From contig OX359247.1 of the NCBI GenBank assembly GCA_947179485.1, positions 38,850,801 to 38,914,800 on the forward strand: 64,000 bases of DNA, written 5' to 3'. The notes beneath the pieces are model-generated. The model did no database searches and was not told where the DNA came from. It saw nothing but the letters and a program-made list of their open reading frames with translations. Origin of the DNA: Allacma fusca (Eukaryota > Arthropoda > Collembola > Symphypleona > Sminthuridae). Within the stretch, counting starts at the first letter, position 1. Each line of letters begins with the position of its first letter. The translations under genes and the position numbers were made by a program. This document shows positions 1 through 11,514 of this stretch, piece by piece.

Positions 1-453
1 TGTTAACACTATACTCACTCACACGTGTAAAAAAACAACAAAAAATATTCAAATAATTACATTTTCATAGTAATCAGTACACATCATAATAAAAACAGCT
101 CCTAATACCCGTCTATGTGAAAATACTCGAAAAAGTACTCATAAGTTTTTCCATCAAGTCTACGCAACAATAGCTGGCAAAAAAAAAACTACAGGAAATA
201 ACAGTTGAACGATTCTTATCTGTCGTCTTTCATTACAGTACTCTTATTTTGTATGTACTGATAAATGTCGTGTGCCATGATAATTAAACGTATTTATTCC
301 CTCCCAATGTTGTCAATCTTTTTCCTTTAAAATTAAATAATATTGATATAGATAAATGAAATGCTCTGTGGTTTTATAATCACTGCATTCTCACCAGCAG
401 GGATCAGTAGAAAAGATCAGCGACAGCAGCAGTAACATTCTAGGCATTCCAAG

Positions 454-3400
454 ATGCGTCCCACTTCAAGATTCGGATGGCTAATTCACGGGATTAGATC
501 TAACATTCTGGCAATACTCTTCCTTATTCTGTTTCCTGCATTACTTCTGGTTAATTATGTAATATTTGGAATCGTAGTTCGCCCTATAGTTTGGTTCATA
601 TACAAACGTTTTCGTCCAGAACTCAAGGGTTTTGTAAACGGTGTGAACGTAGTGTTTACTCAAGGGAAAGATACCAACTATCCCCTCAATATCGCTGGAA
701 TTGTTGTGGCCAATGGGAAAGTAACAGCAAGTGTCTTCCAGGAGTCCATGCAAGAACGTATTTTATCTTTGAAAAAATCAAATGGGGATATTTTGTACGA
801 AGTACTTCAGATGTACTGGATAAAATTCCTTGGATACCCTTTTTGGAAAAAGGATAAGGATTTTGATCTGAAAAATCATATTAGGGAATACGACTACAAG
901 GGTTACTCTTTACCAAGTGAGCCCTCAGAATTAGACCTACACAATGCTGTAGGTAAATTAATTCAGGCCCCGTGGAAGAAGAACCGGAGCCCATGGGAAA
1001 TGCTTTTCATTCAAAACTATAAAGGACAGGATATATCAGTTCACATCCTTCGAATAAATCACGTTTTGGCTGATGGACTGAGTATTTATGAAATGTACAG
1101 GGTGGTCACACAGAGTGAGTGGCGTGTACCCGGTGTCCAACTTTCAGAGCGGGCTTTGTCAAAGTGGGACCGACTTTATCTACTATTTAAAATGCCTTAC
1201 GATATAATAGTAAAGCCCTCGGGAAGATTAAGTTCCAAAAGACTACCGTTTCAAAAGGATAATACAAATGTGGAAACTATTTTCACAGTGAGTCCAGAAA
1301 TCTCTGTTGATGTAATTAAATCGATAAAAAATTACTTTAAAGTGAGTTATGCAGCAGTCATCTATTCCGCTTCCTCTGGAGCGATTGCAAGAGCCCTAGA
1401 ACGTGCTGGACAAAACGTTCCAAAATACTACATGACTAGTATTATCGTTCCTAAGCCAAATCATCCAGGGGGTCTCTGCATTCATGCGTGAGTCTCGGAT
1501 TACAGATATATATGTGATTTGTCTACATTTCTTAATTTTTTGTATGGATATTACTAATATTTTTAATGTAACTAGTGTCTATATATTCCAAATATTAATG
1601 GGATAATCTTTTAGAAATGATTTAAACCCTTTACCAGAAATTTCACATGTTTGTATATATACAGCAAAGCACGAAACCTTTGGCTTTCATGCCCTTCCCC
1701 TAGCTTATACCTGTACATATAATTAAGGGACAACAATGCAACAGGGTGTTGTTTTTGTTGACCTAGGTCAATATTTCAGGTCACAATTGCCAACAACGTC
1801 AAGCAAATTCGGGATTATTTTAAACTCAACATATGAAAATCTTTTGACACACTATATATATATAACTTACAGGCACATCACCAACTTCTGCTGTCGCCAT
1901 TTGCAATATTGAGCTGCGGTTAATTAAATAAAGTGCAATAATTGCACTGTGCAAGCCAATCGGTATCAAATTGGTTACAATCCGAACATCTGAAAGAATC
2001 TGTCATTACACCATGCTATGATGTCACGGGCTGAGCCCACAGCCCACACTCCCTCAAATATTCCCATGCAGATATTTATTATGACAGAGAATCTATACTT
2101 TTGAATTACTGTAGCAAATGTATGCTGAACCCTTGTGTATTTTTTCCCCTATACTCCTCTCTGTATTTACAATATTAGAGAGTTTTATCGGCCTGGGAGT
2201 TGTTTGAGTGCTGTTTATGTATTTACAAGAGAGTGCATTTACTTCATACAAAATCAATCCACTGGACCATAACTGTCTCCGAATGTGTGTTATTTGGCTA
2301 GGGTGTCAACGGAGTTAGTACATTTGTAAACTCTCATTTGTAAATAGAATGTAGGGAAAGTTTACCTGAAAAATAGCGAAAACAACTGCAGTCAATGGCC
2401 GGCGATTGGTTAGTTCTGCCAGCCGGAAATTGTCTAATCCCTACCTGTCCACACTCTCGAGAAGCTGGAAATAAAAAGGCAATTTCATTTACATTACATT
2501 CATAGTAGAGGTGGGATTCGGGCTTGACTTCAGGCCCGGACCCGGAAGAAACCCGAACAGATACTCTATTAGCCCGACCCGGCCCGTCAACGAGCTAAAT
2601 ATTTGATATTCAACCCGGCCCGTTTTATGCACCTCACATTTTCTGAAGCCCGAAACCATTAAAAACCGGCCTCCAAAATTTTTTGCAACCCGAACCCGCT
2701 ACCCCCCACTACCCGCTAAAAACCCGATCTTTAAATGGTTTTAAAACCCGATGACAACCCGGTTTTTTAGTAACAATTGAATCCGCTGTGAAACCTTTAT
2801 TTACATATTCCATTATATTTACATATACTATCCATCCCATCTCACCACATTCAATAAACGTGCGCTCACGGAGCAAACCTTCTTATTGGCTTTGAACATT
2901 TTTGAATATAAACTACATATCAAGGTTAAGGGATCGTTTCAAAATGTTTAAGCATGTGTACGTATTAAATACAGTGAACGATTATTTACCTTTAGCATGA
3001 ATATACATGAAAGCAATGCTTGAACTCAGTGCAACGTCAAATATGCATGCCACCTATCTGTCCTAAATTTGATTCTAGTAGGATTGTCGGGTCATTTGTA
3101 ATTTCTGGCCCGCCCGAAACCCGAACTGAAAAAAGAATCCAGGCCCAAGCCTGATCTTGACCCGGTTTCATTGTTTTAGTGCAGCCCGAACCCGGTCGGA
3201 ACCCGACATAAGTTCATATTTGCAGCCCAAACCCGACCAAAAGCCCGGCCGGGTCGGGTTCGGGCCATACATGGGCACCCTCACGAGGAATTGAGGGATG
3301 CCTCGCCCTCTCCCTCGTCCTCGCCCTCTGCGAGGGTGATGGCGAGTACACGTTGATTTTAGGCGCCCTCATGAACATGAGAGAGAGGACCTATGAATAG

Positions 3401-5722
3401 GATGTGAACAAATGAGGGGGAGGCAGAGTACACATGTAAGCCCTCATGACCTTCTCTTACCTTAATCGTTATGCGAAAATCATACATATATTGTTCTGTA
3501 GCAAGACCAACTTCATGACGTCTTAGGTACATGGTATATGGCCCTGCGCAAAAATCCCTGTTTTAATTTTTAATAGTAAAAGGTCCTCTTGTTTAGGTTA
3601 AAATTTCTCATATTAAACTCCAGAAAAAAATTTCATTTTAGGATGTCGGAGAGACATGGTCATTTGTAAACAAGGGCACCTGGGCATTATATTTGATTAA
3701 TGTTGTTTTCAGACCCTACTATTGTATATTACTGGTCTGAGGTTATGGAACCTATTTGTGACTAATCTTTATTAACCGGAGACGTAAAAAACAGCTTTGA
3801 TCAATAATAGTCATTTTCTGAGCTACTGAATCGATTATAATGAAGAAATTGTCAAAGACTAACAAAAATGTCTTTTATATCAAAATATTGTAGTTTGACT
3901 ACTGAATGTTTTCCATTTTGCCGACAATTAAAATATAAGGAAGATAGACCCTATTTACTGATGAATTAGAATTTTAAACTGGTTTTTTAGGTTATTTTCA
4001 GGACAAAATTGAAAAAACATAGTAAATTTTTCAAGTTTTTTGTACTTTTTACAATTATGTCAAACACGAAGCCTAATATATTTGCCTGTACCCAAATACC
4101 TGGGTAAAACCTGCACTGATAAAGGGCACTATTTTGAATACAGTAGTTTATTTCAACAACAATTTTTTAAAAATTTGTTTTGAACGCTAGGTTGTAGGAA
4201 ATTTTATAAACTTTTTAAGCTATCCAAAAGTTCCGTACGTTCAGAACTGGGGCGAATGTCGACACATATTGAAGTTGTCATATTTTAACCAAGAGTCCAC
4301 GAAAAAGTTATTTGAAGGCACAGGTATTGCAGGCAATTGTAGGGGGGTTATTTACGTGTAATATAAAATAACGAGGGCCCTCATGAGTGCGAGAGAGAGG
4401 GGTGTATTTTAAAAGTAGCCACTCACGAGGGCGAGGACGAGGACAACCCGTAACTTGTCGCTCGATAGATGACGAGGGAGAGTGCGAGTAGGGTATATCC
4501 CATCCCTCGCACAAAGAGGCAGAGGGGGAGAAAAACGCCCATCTATGGTTCGGGCCGGCCCGAATCAAAAAGCCCGCTTCAGGGCCCCACCTCTAATTCA
4601 TAGCTCCATCCTGTCTCTGAGTCTTTCTCAAGTGAGAATCAATTTCTGAAGATAAATTATGGCACAAATCCTATTGTAAGTAGTAAAGCAAATGCCCAAT
4701 GAATTCTGAGGACGGATTGGGACAGTGCCTGTGAACTATGAATCTATGGATATAGGAATCAATAGGATTTTAAGGAAAATTGTGTGGTAAAATTATTAAT
4801 TTTGACATTCTTACAAAATTCCTAAATTTGGCTCACGGTTTGGAACGGACAATGTTGACCTGATTCAATGAAATAAGTTTCTGAAAATGTGGAATATGTA
4901 CAATTGTTTTTAAAGGAGAGAACTACATACATATTTCCTATCATTGTCCCTTATATGAGCTAGGCAGTTTGAAAATGTTTTGTGGCACCCCTTACTTGAT
5001 TAAACTTCATGTAAAATTTGTTTCAGAGAAATATTGCTGGTGGTATTTCCATTGAGGTCCTCATCACCGGAAAAGCGTCTGAAGAAAGTTCAGAAGTGCT
5101 TAAAGAGTTTGAGTAATTCCACAGTTGGGAGGACGTACAACGCCATAGGCAAGACTTTAACTGTTTTGCCATGCGGAGCCATTTCTTTAGGAGTCAAACT
5201 TTGGGATAGCATGGCTAGCACACTCAACGTGGCTTATGCGAATGTTCCAGTCACCGTTGGCCCCGATTATTACAACGGGATTGAGATCTCCGAACTTACA
5301 ACCGCTAACAGTATCGTCACTAGTTTGGGTAAGAGATTATTATTAGAAAAAGCAACATTAAACTAAATATAATTACTCCAATATTTATGTTAGCTTTTGT
5401 GTTTCGCCTTATGATTTTAAATGATTTGTAATGACTCTTATACATACATGTGCTTTAGCTTCTATTTAATACAATAATAATTTTCCATTACGAAATATAG
5501 TAGTTGGAACAATAGTAGAGTATTAATACACATTTAAAAAGGCTAATATTCAATGGGTGATGTACCTCAACAGGCATGATGATATCCATGGGTGGAATTA
5601 ATAATAAGCAACGAGTGAGCTTCTGCGTAAACAAAAATATGTTCGAATCAGAAGACATTGGACGAAGTATGGGAACGTTTTTTGCAGAAGAGATTCAAGC
5701 GTTAGTGAATGCAACTACATGA
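454..5722 (+). CDS. WS/DGAT-type O-acyltransferase, copy A (3 exons)
   Basis: Predicted membrane acyltransferase of the wax ester synthase/diacylglycerol acyltransferase (WSD) family, which transfers acyl groups from acyl-CoA to an alcohol or diacylglycerol. Exons are 454-1487, 5027-5328 and 5574-5722, with GT/AG borders and matching phases, giving 494 aa. Residues about 15-50 form a hydrophobic N-terminal anchor. The family active-site motif HHxxxDG appears as NHVLADG (N202, H203, D207, G208): the catalytic second His and the DG are kept and the first His is Asn. Exon 2 carries the SSPEKRLKKVQ helix and exon 3 the C-terminal MGTFFAEEI segment, both conserved in copies B and C. The start is the first ATG of the conserved frame (MRPTSRFGW). 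Intron 1 is 3.5 kb and contains nested transposons. The family call is by motif and architecture; the substrate cannot be inferred. Confidence 0.85.
2506..4595. mobile_element. hAT-like non-autonomous element with CGGGTT/AACCCG-rich arms
   Basis: It is flanked by a perfect 8-bp direct repeat, ATTCATAG (2498-2505 and 4596-4603). The ends are inverted repeats starting TAGAGGTGGG. The subterminal DNA is made almost wholly of the degenerate word AACCCG and its complement. There is no transposase ORF. The 8-bp duplication and a TAG-type end fit the hAT superfamily. It lies in intron 1 of acyltransferase copy A and is itself interrupted by a second element at 3267-4546. Confidence 0.8.
3267..4546. 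mobile_element. Nested non-autonomous element, CCCTCG/CGAGGG-rich ends
   Basis: Imperfect inverted ends (ATACATGGGC on the left; ATAGATGGGC when the right end is complemented) bound a segment with runs of CCTCGCCCTCG near the left end and CGAGGGCGAGG near the right. A 10-bp direct repeat GGTTCGGGCC flanks it (3257-3266 and 4547-4556). The host element is itself built from that word, so the duplication length is uncertain. The middle, about 3400-4380, is plain AT-rich DNA without an ORF of note. Confidence 0.6.
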
Positions 5723-6390
5723 AATGTCGGTTAAAGCTTGTGGTGCCATCAATGATTAGAAGAAGAATAGTTTCAGTAAGTCCAGCTTGTATGTTGAGAT
5801 TGGTTCTCATCAGTCGAAACATTAAAGTATAATTTAGATTTATTTGTTTTTAGAAATATCTATAACTCCTCGCTTGTAATTTGAACGAGTGGAACGTCCT
5901 GATGATATATTCAAATTTACTCGCTATGAAGAATTTAAAGTATAGAATTATTTCCTGCCCTCTTCATTAGCACTTCGTTTCCCGAGATCTTTCCAACATT
6001 CGTTTTGTTTGATAATTAAACACTTCAGAGCAAGGCCGATTCGTGGGTAAAATTATAATGGGCAAAGGTCACCAGAAATGGGTGGAATAAAAAAGAGTTA
6101 GCTCCAAAACGTATATTACATATAACAATTATTTTAATTATAATTTCATGTGTATATAATGTTATTGAAACAATTTTGGCATAAAATGAATACGATAGTT
6201 CATTACTTTAATATGTTTTAAATAGACTTAAATTCGGACTTATCTCTCTTGGGAAAAAAATGGACAAATCTAAAGGAAAGGATAAATCTAGATATTTTTT
6301 TACTATTTAGTCTAAAATTACTGGTAGATTGGAATTCTGGACCGCTTAAATTTCAGAAGTTTTTCGTTCCTCTTGTACAATTTTATCTCA
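5723..6390. other. 3' flank of copy A, no gene seen
   Basis: Shared with the 3' flank of copy B (15661-16325). It includes a conserved stretch right after the stop codon that may be 3' UTR. Nothing else is recognised. Confidence 0.5.
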
Positions 6391-6396
6391 ATCAAG

Positions 6397-7052
6397 ATCT
6401 GTTATACAGACGAAGGCGCTGCTTGGCTAACTATGAAAATGCTAATAAGGCTTTCGATAAAGCAAGGACTAAAAATCGGGACGTTTCTTCGGTAAGTCAG
6501 TAAATCTTCAAATATTTGTATTCATCTATTCCGTCCTGTCTAAATGAACTCATAAATGTCACAAATATTATTCCCACATGCTAAAAACAGAATTTGGAGG
6601 TGATTGATGTGAGTTCGCGTGTTTCTAAAATAATATTGGAAACTTTTATCAAATTTTTAGTAAACATTGTACTATTTCCTTTTCGACTCAACACTAACTG
6701 TAGAAGTTCCAACTAGAAGTAGATATCCTTATTACGTTATCACTGTAATTTCGTGCTTTCATTCTAAAGTCTTGTAATTGTAGTAGGTATCTAACAAGAA
6801 ACCAATACAAAAAATCTTGAATGACTTATCTTCAGAATTTCCCTGAAAACAGGCCGAGTCTTTTCAACAATCATCATGTGCCCGGTTCTAGCAACTATCT
6901 GACAAGGCAAAGGAGGAATTGCAACAGTTCAAAGTACGACGTGTCCCGGCTTTCAAAAGAATTTGGTGGAGTTGGCGGAGTTGCAAATCAAGCATGGCCG
7001 TGCTCAGTGTTCCATTATAAGTCAGACCTTGCATAGTCTTGCTGAAGCGTGA
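6397..7052 (+). pseudogene. Sorting nexin (SNX5/6-type) BAR-domain fragment, broken
   Basis: Two exon-like pieces resemble the C-terminal BAR domain of endosomal sorting nexins of the SNX5/SNX6/SNX32 group. Exon a (6397-6491) encodes a helix with CLANYENANKAFDKARTKN and ends at a good donor (GTAAGT). Exon b (6853-7052) follows an AG acceptor in phase and continues with LSDKAKEELQQFKVRRV and then NLVELAELQIKH to a stop at 7050-7052. Two lesions break it: an in-frame TAG at 6889-6891 and a 1-nt frameshift near 6958. The intron is kept, so this is a DNA-level duplicate rather than a retrocopy. The rest of the gene is absent, and the left break coincides with the end of duplication unit A. Confidence 0.7.
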
Positions 7053-7116
7053 TAATAATAATTATTACTGTGCTATTTGCGTGATTGTACTACTACTACT
7101 GCTATATATCATGTTG

Positions 7117-7690
7117 TCAATCTTTGTACTTGCCTTGATAAAAACCGGTAAAAAACCCCGAATCCAGGGGCCGGATTTTTGTAAATCTCCCTGGAAGATT
7201 ATTACCTACCTTTTCAAAATTAATCCTATCTTCTGGAGAATTTGGTTGCACTGAAGAAATCATCACGATCGTAGCGAGTGGAGTCCGTTTTTCAAACACC
7301 TTTTGGTCAGCTGGCTGCAAAAGGTTAACATACCTAGACATGGGTTTAGTTGGCATTGTTTTTATTACACTGCCACGAAGAATAAAATCAATATGAGAGT
7401 AAACATTAATAAAGCAGAAACATAAGTAATACAACATAAATGTGAACTTTCCTCTAATTGGAAGACAAGTGTGATGTGTTTGAATGACAAAGAATGAAAA
7501 AAAAAGTATGCATTTGATTTTTAAATGATGTTATGCATAAATTTTAATTGACAGGCTGTTAAAAATTGAAAGGAGCCAGAAACGAGGATAAATACCAAAT
7601 ATCAAGAAATTCATGGTAAATTAATGCGACGTGATTTTATCCTGAATACCCCACATAACAATTTAATGTTCATACAAATGGTCATCCATA
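7117..7690 (-). repeat. Inverted copy of the segment at 16390-16790
   Basis: Read on the minus strand, about 400 bases (roughly 7365-7690) match 16390-16790 closely on the plus strand. Both contain a short open frame with CFCFIN and RIDFILR-type residues. A 106-codon minus frame (7117-7437) crosses the segment, but it has no family resemblance I can defend. The pair flanks the transposon-rich interval between copies A and C. Confidence 0.65.
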
Positions 7691-7699
7691 GATGTACAA

Positions 7700-8963
7700 C
7701 TATGCAATAACAGTTATTATCTTATTATTATGCAATAATAATAACTGTTATTATTAATTTTTTAACTTATAATTTAAATAATAATAAGTAATAATTTAAC
7801 TTACAGTTACCAATAATTGTTTATGATATCTCACAGGTACATGTCCCATATATAAAGTTTAGTTGAAAGATCAGTAAAAATTGTCTTATTCGGAATGACA
7901 AAGAATAGTTGTCTTTGCAATGTGCAATGGGGAAAGTTGTATTAAGTGTATAGCAGCAGAATTCCGGCACTCAAAGAGAATATTTTGACGGAAATTTTTG
8001 CGTTTGTGTGTTTCAAAAATCTAAGTGATTACATCAAAACCACTGCTGCCTAATTACCACGGCCTTATCTTGGAGTAAAGCATCACCAATCTTTTAGAAG
8101 TTCTGACTGTCTTTCTAGTTTAGTAAGACAAATATTTTCAGATTTTCAAATACTTGCTTCATTAATCGTAATCGTATTTTCAGTCATTGAGGAGCTCATT
8201 CTAAATTTTTAAACTAGAATCAACGAAAGTTTCTACGGCGCTAAAATGACAAGTTTTCTTCTCAATGCATATGCGGTTAAAATCAAAGAAATCCTTAACT
8301 TGTTTTACAAATCATTTGCTAGTTATGTGAAAAAGGTAGGATTTTTCAGGCCCACTTTAGTAAACATATAAAGTTCATATGCTTAGATAGCAGGTTTTCG
8401 TTGTTTCTCGATTTGGAAGCAGGGGTGAAATCCATGAACATGTATTGAACTACTATATACGCATATATGTCGTTTGACGAATATGAAATTCTAACAAAGT
8501 CTGCTAATTTACTAAGTTACGAAAACAGTTCTTAACGGTTATGGTAAAATATATGAAATTTTTTACAACTATTGAGGGTAACTTGTTAAACTGATGTCAT
8601 TTTTATGCAGTATGAAATGTAGCAACGCTCAGACTGACAGAATTGTTTCTATATTGCAGCAAATTTAGACCCCACGAAACAACTTGCTAAACATAAATAG
8701 CGTAAAAACTGAACTGCTGAACATTGTGAACTATCGAAACAAAAGTTGTTCTTGAATGTTTAAAGATTGTATTGCGAACAAACGATTACTGACAGCTGCT
8801 GAGTCATCTAAAAAGTATGACTACAAGAGAAACTGAATTCTTGAGGTAAGTACATACTATGCCCGGGATATATAAGCCAATTATAAATAATGAAATTCCA
8901 ATGAAACCTTATTATACTTGATTTTTGAATTTTATATTTTTTCACTAAGGAGTCCTGACTTGA
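7700..8963. other. AT-rich interval, no gene seen
   Basis: It holds a TTA/AATAAT-rich low-complexity patch at about 7700-7800 and otherwise no ORF, RNA gene or repeat that I can support. Confidence 0.5.
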
Positions 8964-9185
8964 GATTCTAATAATCTGGGCACCCTAACTGTGAGAGGTG
9001 ACCAACCAGTTCATATTCACCTCACTTCTGTTCTTTACACTTTACCCCAGCCTCAGTGGATGGTTTTTGTCGATATAATTCACACTAATCAAATCTATGT
9101 TAAGGATTTGACTGTTGTCAAACCAGAGTGGCTGAAGGAGGCTGCTCCGCATTTCTACACTACTATCACAGAAAAAAATCATTGA
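8964..9185 (+). pseudogene. DEAH-box RNA helicase C-terminal (OB-fold) fragment
   Basis: The open stretch after an in-frame TGA at 8961-8963 ends at 9183-9185. It resembles the end of the OB-fold domain of DHX/PRP-type spliceosomal helicases. The pattern is V-x-IH-x-TSVLY, then a hydrophobic strand, then TVVKPEWLKEAAPHFY, where the family has ...PEWL...APxFY. Only about 73 residues are present, with no upstream helicase motifs in this window. An AATAAA signal at 9310-9315 follows. It could be a 5'-truncated retrocopy or the last exon of a gene displaced by transposons. The call rests on one short motif. Confidence 0.5.
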
Positions 9186-9368
9186 AAACAATTTCGTTAT
9201 AATAATAATAATTATTGTCATAGACTGACTAAATGTTCTATATTGGCCTTTGTATTTTAGTTTTAATTTGTTTAGAAAAGACCTAATGGGTTTGTGTGTT
9301 GTACCTATGAATAAAGTTTTTGTTTTTTACAAATTCCTTGTACAAATATCATATATCCTGACCTTACT

Positions 9369-10240
9369 GGGTCTGCTACTTTGTAAAGTCTTACATACAG
9401 CCATCTAATTATGTATAATATTTACTGCAGACAGTGAAAGAAAAAAACTACTACAACTGTATGGATCACTAAACAAACGTGTCTATGTGTTCTTTCATGA
9501 TCCTACTGTTAGCCAGATGTCTTTTAATACTGTAATGCTGTTAAAACCTATTGGGTCTGCGACTCTGTAAAGTCTTACATACCGCCATCTAATTATAATA
9601 TTTACTGCAGACTAGTGCTCGAACCAATTCAGTTCTGAACTGAATTTTCAGTTCAATTCAGTTCTGAATTTTCAGTTCAATTCAGTTCTGAATTTTCAGT
9701 TCAATTCAGTTCAATTCACTACTTTTTCGATTCAATTCAAGACGAAACTGAACCGATTGATTCAGTTCATAACTTTGAATTGAACTGAATCGTTTTCCTT
9801 GAATTGAAGTTTCAAAACAATTTCAATAAAAAATCCACCGTTTACAAACTCTCCAGATCCTTGAAGTAGCGATTTGTACCCTTAATTTAGCTTTCTTTTG
9901 TTGTGCGCTTGGAAAACACTGCTGCCATTTCTACAGCAGAAAGCGTATTTGTAAGCATATCTGTAGAAACCGCTGGTTTTCGATTCAGTTCAGTTCAACT
10001 GAATTGATTTGGTTTTTACTGAATTGAATTGAAAATCTAATTTCAATTCAGTTCAGCTTGTGAATTGAACTGAATTGGAAAAAACTGAACTGAACTGAAC
10101 CGTTCCAACCACCTCTGCAGACAGTGACAGAAAAAAACTACTTGAACTGTATGGACCACTAATCAATATATGTGTCTGTGTTTTTTCATGATCCTACTGT
10201 TAGTCAGATGTCTTTTAATACTGTAATGCTGTTAAAATAG
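9369..10240. repeat. 184-bp direct duplication; second copy carries a transposon
   Basis: A unit starting GGGTCTGC at 9369 recurs at 9553 and contains TTTACTGCAGACAGTGA. In the second unit the same CTGCAGAC site is split by the element at 9613-10114. The first unit is therefore the exact empty site. Confidence 0.8.
9613..10114. mobile_element. hAT-like MITE built from TTCAGTTCAATTCAG words
   Basis: It is flanked by a perfect 8-bp duplication, CTGCAGAC (9605-9612 and 10115-10122). The arms are iterated GTTCAGTT/AACTGAAC words in inverted orientation, able to fold back. There is no coding capacity. The neighbouring 184-bp repeat shows the unoccupied site. It is related to the element at 11515-13102. 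Confidence 0.85.
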
Positions 10241-10547
10241 GGTTTTTAGTCCGGGTTTTCATCAAATTTCATGAAATTTTAGCCTACTTTAGCATTTTTA
10301 AAGTAAAGATACAAATCTAGGCTCGACAGTAGACTAATTAATTGTTTATCTTTCTTACGTTTAGTTAAGTACAACATACGGTGGATATGGATATGGAGAC
10401 TCTCAATGCATTGGAGAGACGTAGCAATCTATGAAATGCTTAAGTATTGAAGAAATGTACAATGTGTTAAAAATACAGGAAAAGCAACAACAAAGCCCAT
10501 CGCAACATATATTTTCATGAGTACCACTTTCTGCTATCACTGGTAAC

Positions 10548-10738
10548 TAGGGCTTCTGTTCGGGACGGGACGTCCCGAGGTTTTCGGAACGGGACCCGGA
10601 TCGGGACAGTTTCGGGACAAAATGTTTGTCCCCATGTTATTTTGGGACTGAATCGGGACGATTTTTTTTGTCCCGAGGATTTCGGGACGGGACAGAATTG
10701 CCACCGGGACAAAAATATTGTCCCCAGTAGAAGCCCTA
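10548..10738. mobile_element. 191-bp hAT-like MITE with CGGGAC words
   Basis: The ends TAGGGCTTCT and AGAAGCCCTA form a perfect inverted repeat, flanked by an exact 8-bp duplication CTGGTAAC (10540-10547 and 10739-10746). The interior is GTCCCG/CGGGAC iterated in both orientations. Confidence 0.88.
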
Positions 10739-10746
10739 CTGGTAAC

Positions 10747-11094
10747 ATATACATTTATGAAAATATGTTTCAAAAGGTTATTATTATTGTATATTAATTC
10801 ATCTGCCTTACTATTACCATTAAATATGAACTTACTTAATGTATCCTACTTTTATTTCCCAGGGAAGGTATGTTCGCACCATTTCCTCGTCAGTGTTGTA
10901 AGCATTATCCGCATTAATATTAAACCAAGTCTTAAGGAGACACGCACAAAAATGATTGTCATTGTCCTGCCTCTCAACCCCAAATAATGGCCTCGAACCT
11001 CAGGATGATAGACAGTATATAATTCTAATATCTGTAATTAAGCAATTCCTCACCTTTATCTGGCCTTGATCTTACTTGAACAAAAAGTTATTTA
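10747..11094. other. Interval without a recognised gene
   Basis: A short open frame crosses 10718-10987, but its residues are those of random AT-rich DNA and it overlaps the end of the MITE. Nothing is supported here. Confidence 0.4.
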
Positions 11095-11514
11095 ATATTA
11101 ACACTATACTCACATGTATACATACAAAATATGTTCAAATACATTTTGATAGTAATCGGTACCCATCACAGTAAAAACAGCTCCTAATACCCGTCTATGT
11201 GAAAATACTCGAAAAAGTACTCATAACTTTTTCCGTCAAGTCTACGCAACAACAGCTGGCAATAAAAAAACTGCCGGAAATACCAGTCGAACGACCATTT
11301 TACCATTTTTTCGTCTTATTTAAAGTACTCTTATTTTGTATGTACTGATAAATGTCGTGTGCGATGATAATTAAACGTATTTATTCCCTCCCAATGTTGT
11401 CAATCTTTTTGCTTTAAAATTAAATTATATTGATGTAGATAAATGAAATGCTTTCTGGTTTTACAATTTATTGCATTCTCACCAGCAGAGAGCAGTAGAA
11501 AAGATCAGCGACAG

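Larger units (their letters stand above)
1..6390 (+). repeat. Segmental duplication unit A (begins before the window)
   Basis: The sequence from the left edge to about 6390 is repeated with divergence at about 11095-16325. The match covers the 5' flank, all three exons of acyltransferase copy A and about 650 bases past its stop codon. The two units differ by large insertions or deletions. A carries a 2.1-kb transposon and about 2.8 kb of extra intron 1. B carries a 1.6-kb transposon in its 5' leader. Homology stops near 6390, exactly where a sorting-nexin-like fragment begins in A. Bases 1-453 hold no gene and should contain the copy A promoter. Confidence 0.85.

Noticed and set aside
4308-4568. 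Minus-strand frame of 86 codons rich in Pro and Arg
   Set aside because: It is produced by the iterated CCTCGC and CCCGAA words of two transposon ends.
10515-10773. Two overlapping minus-strand frames of 78-79 codons
   Set aside because: Both lie across the CGGGAC-word MITE at 10548-10738.
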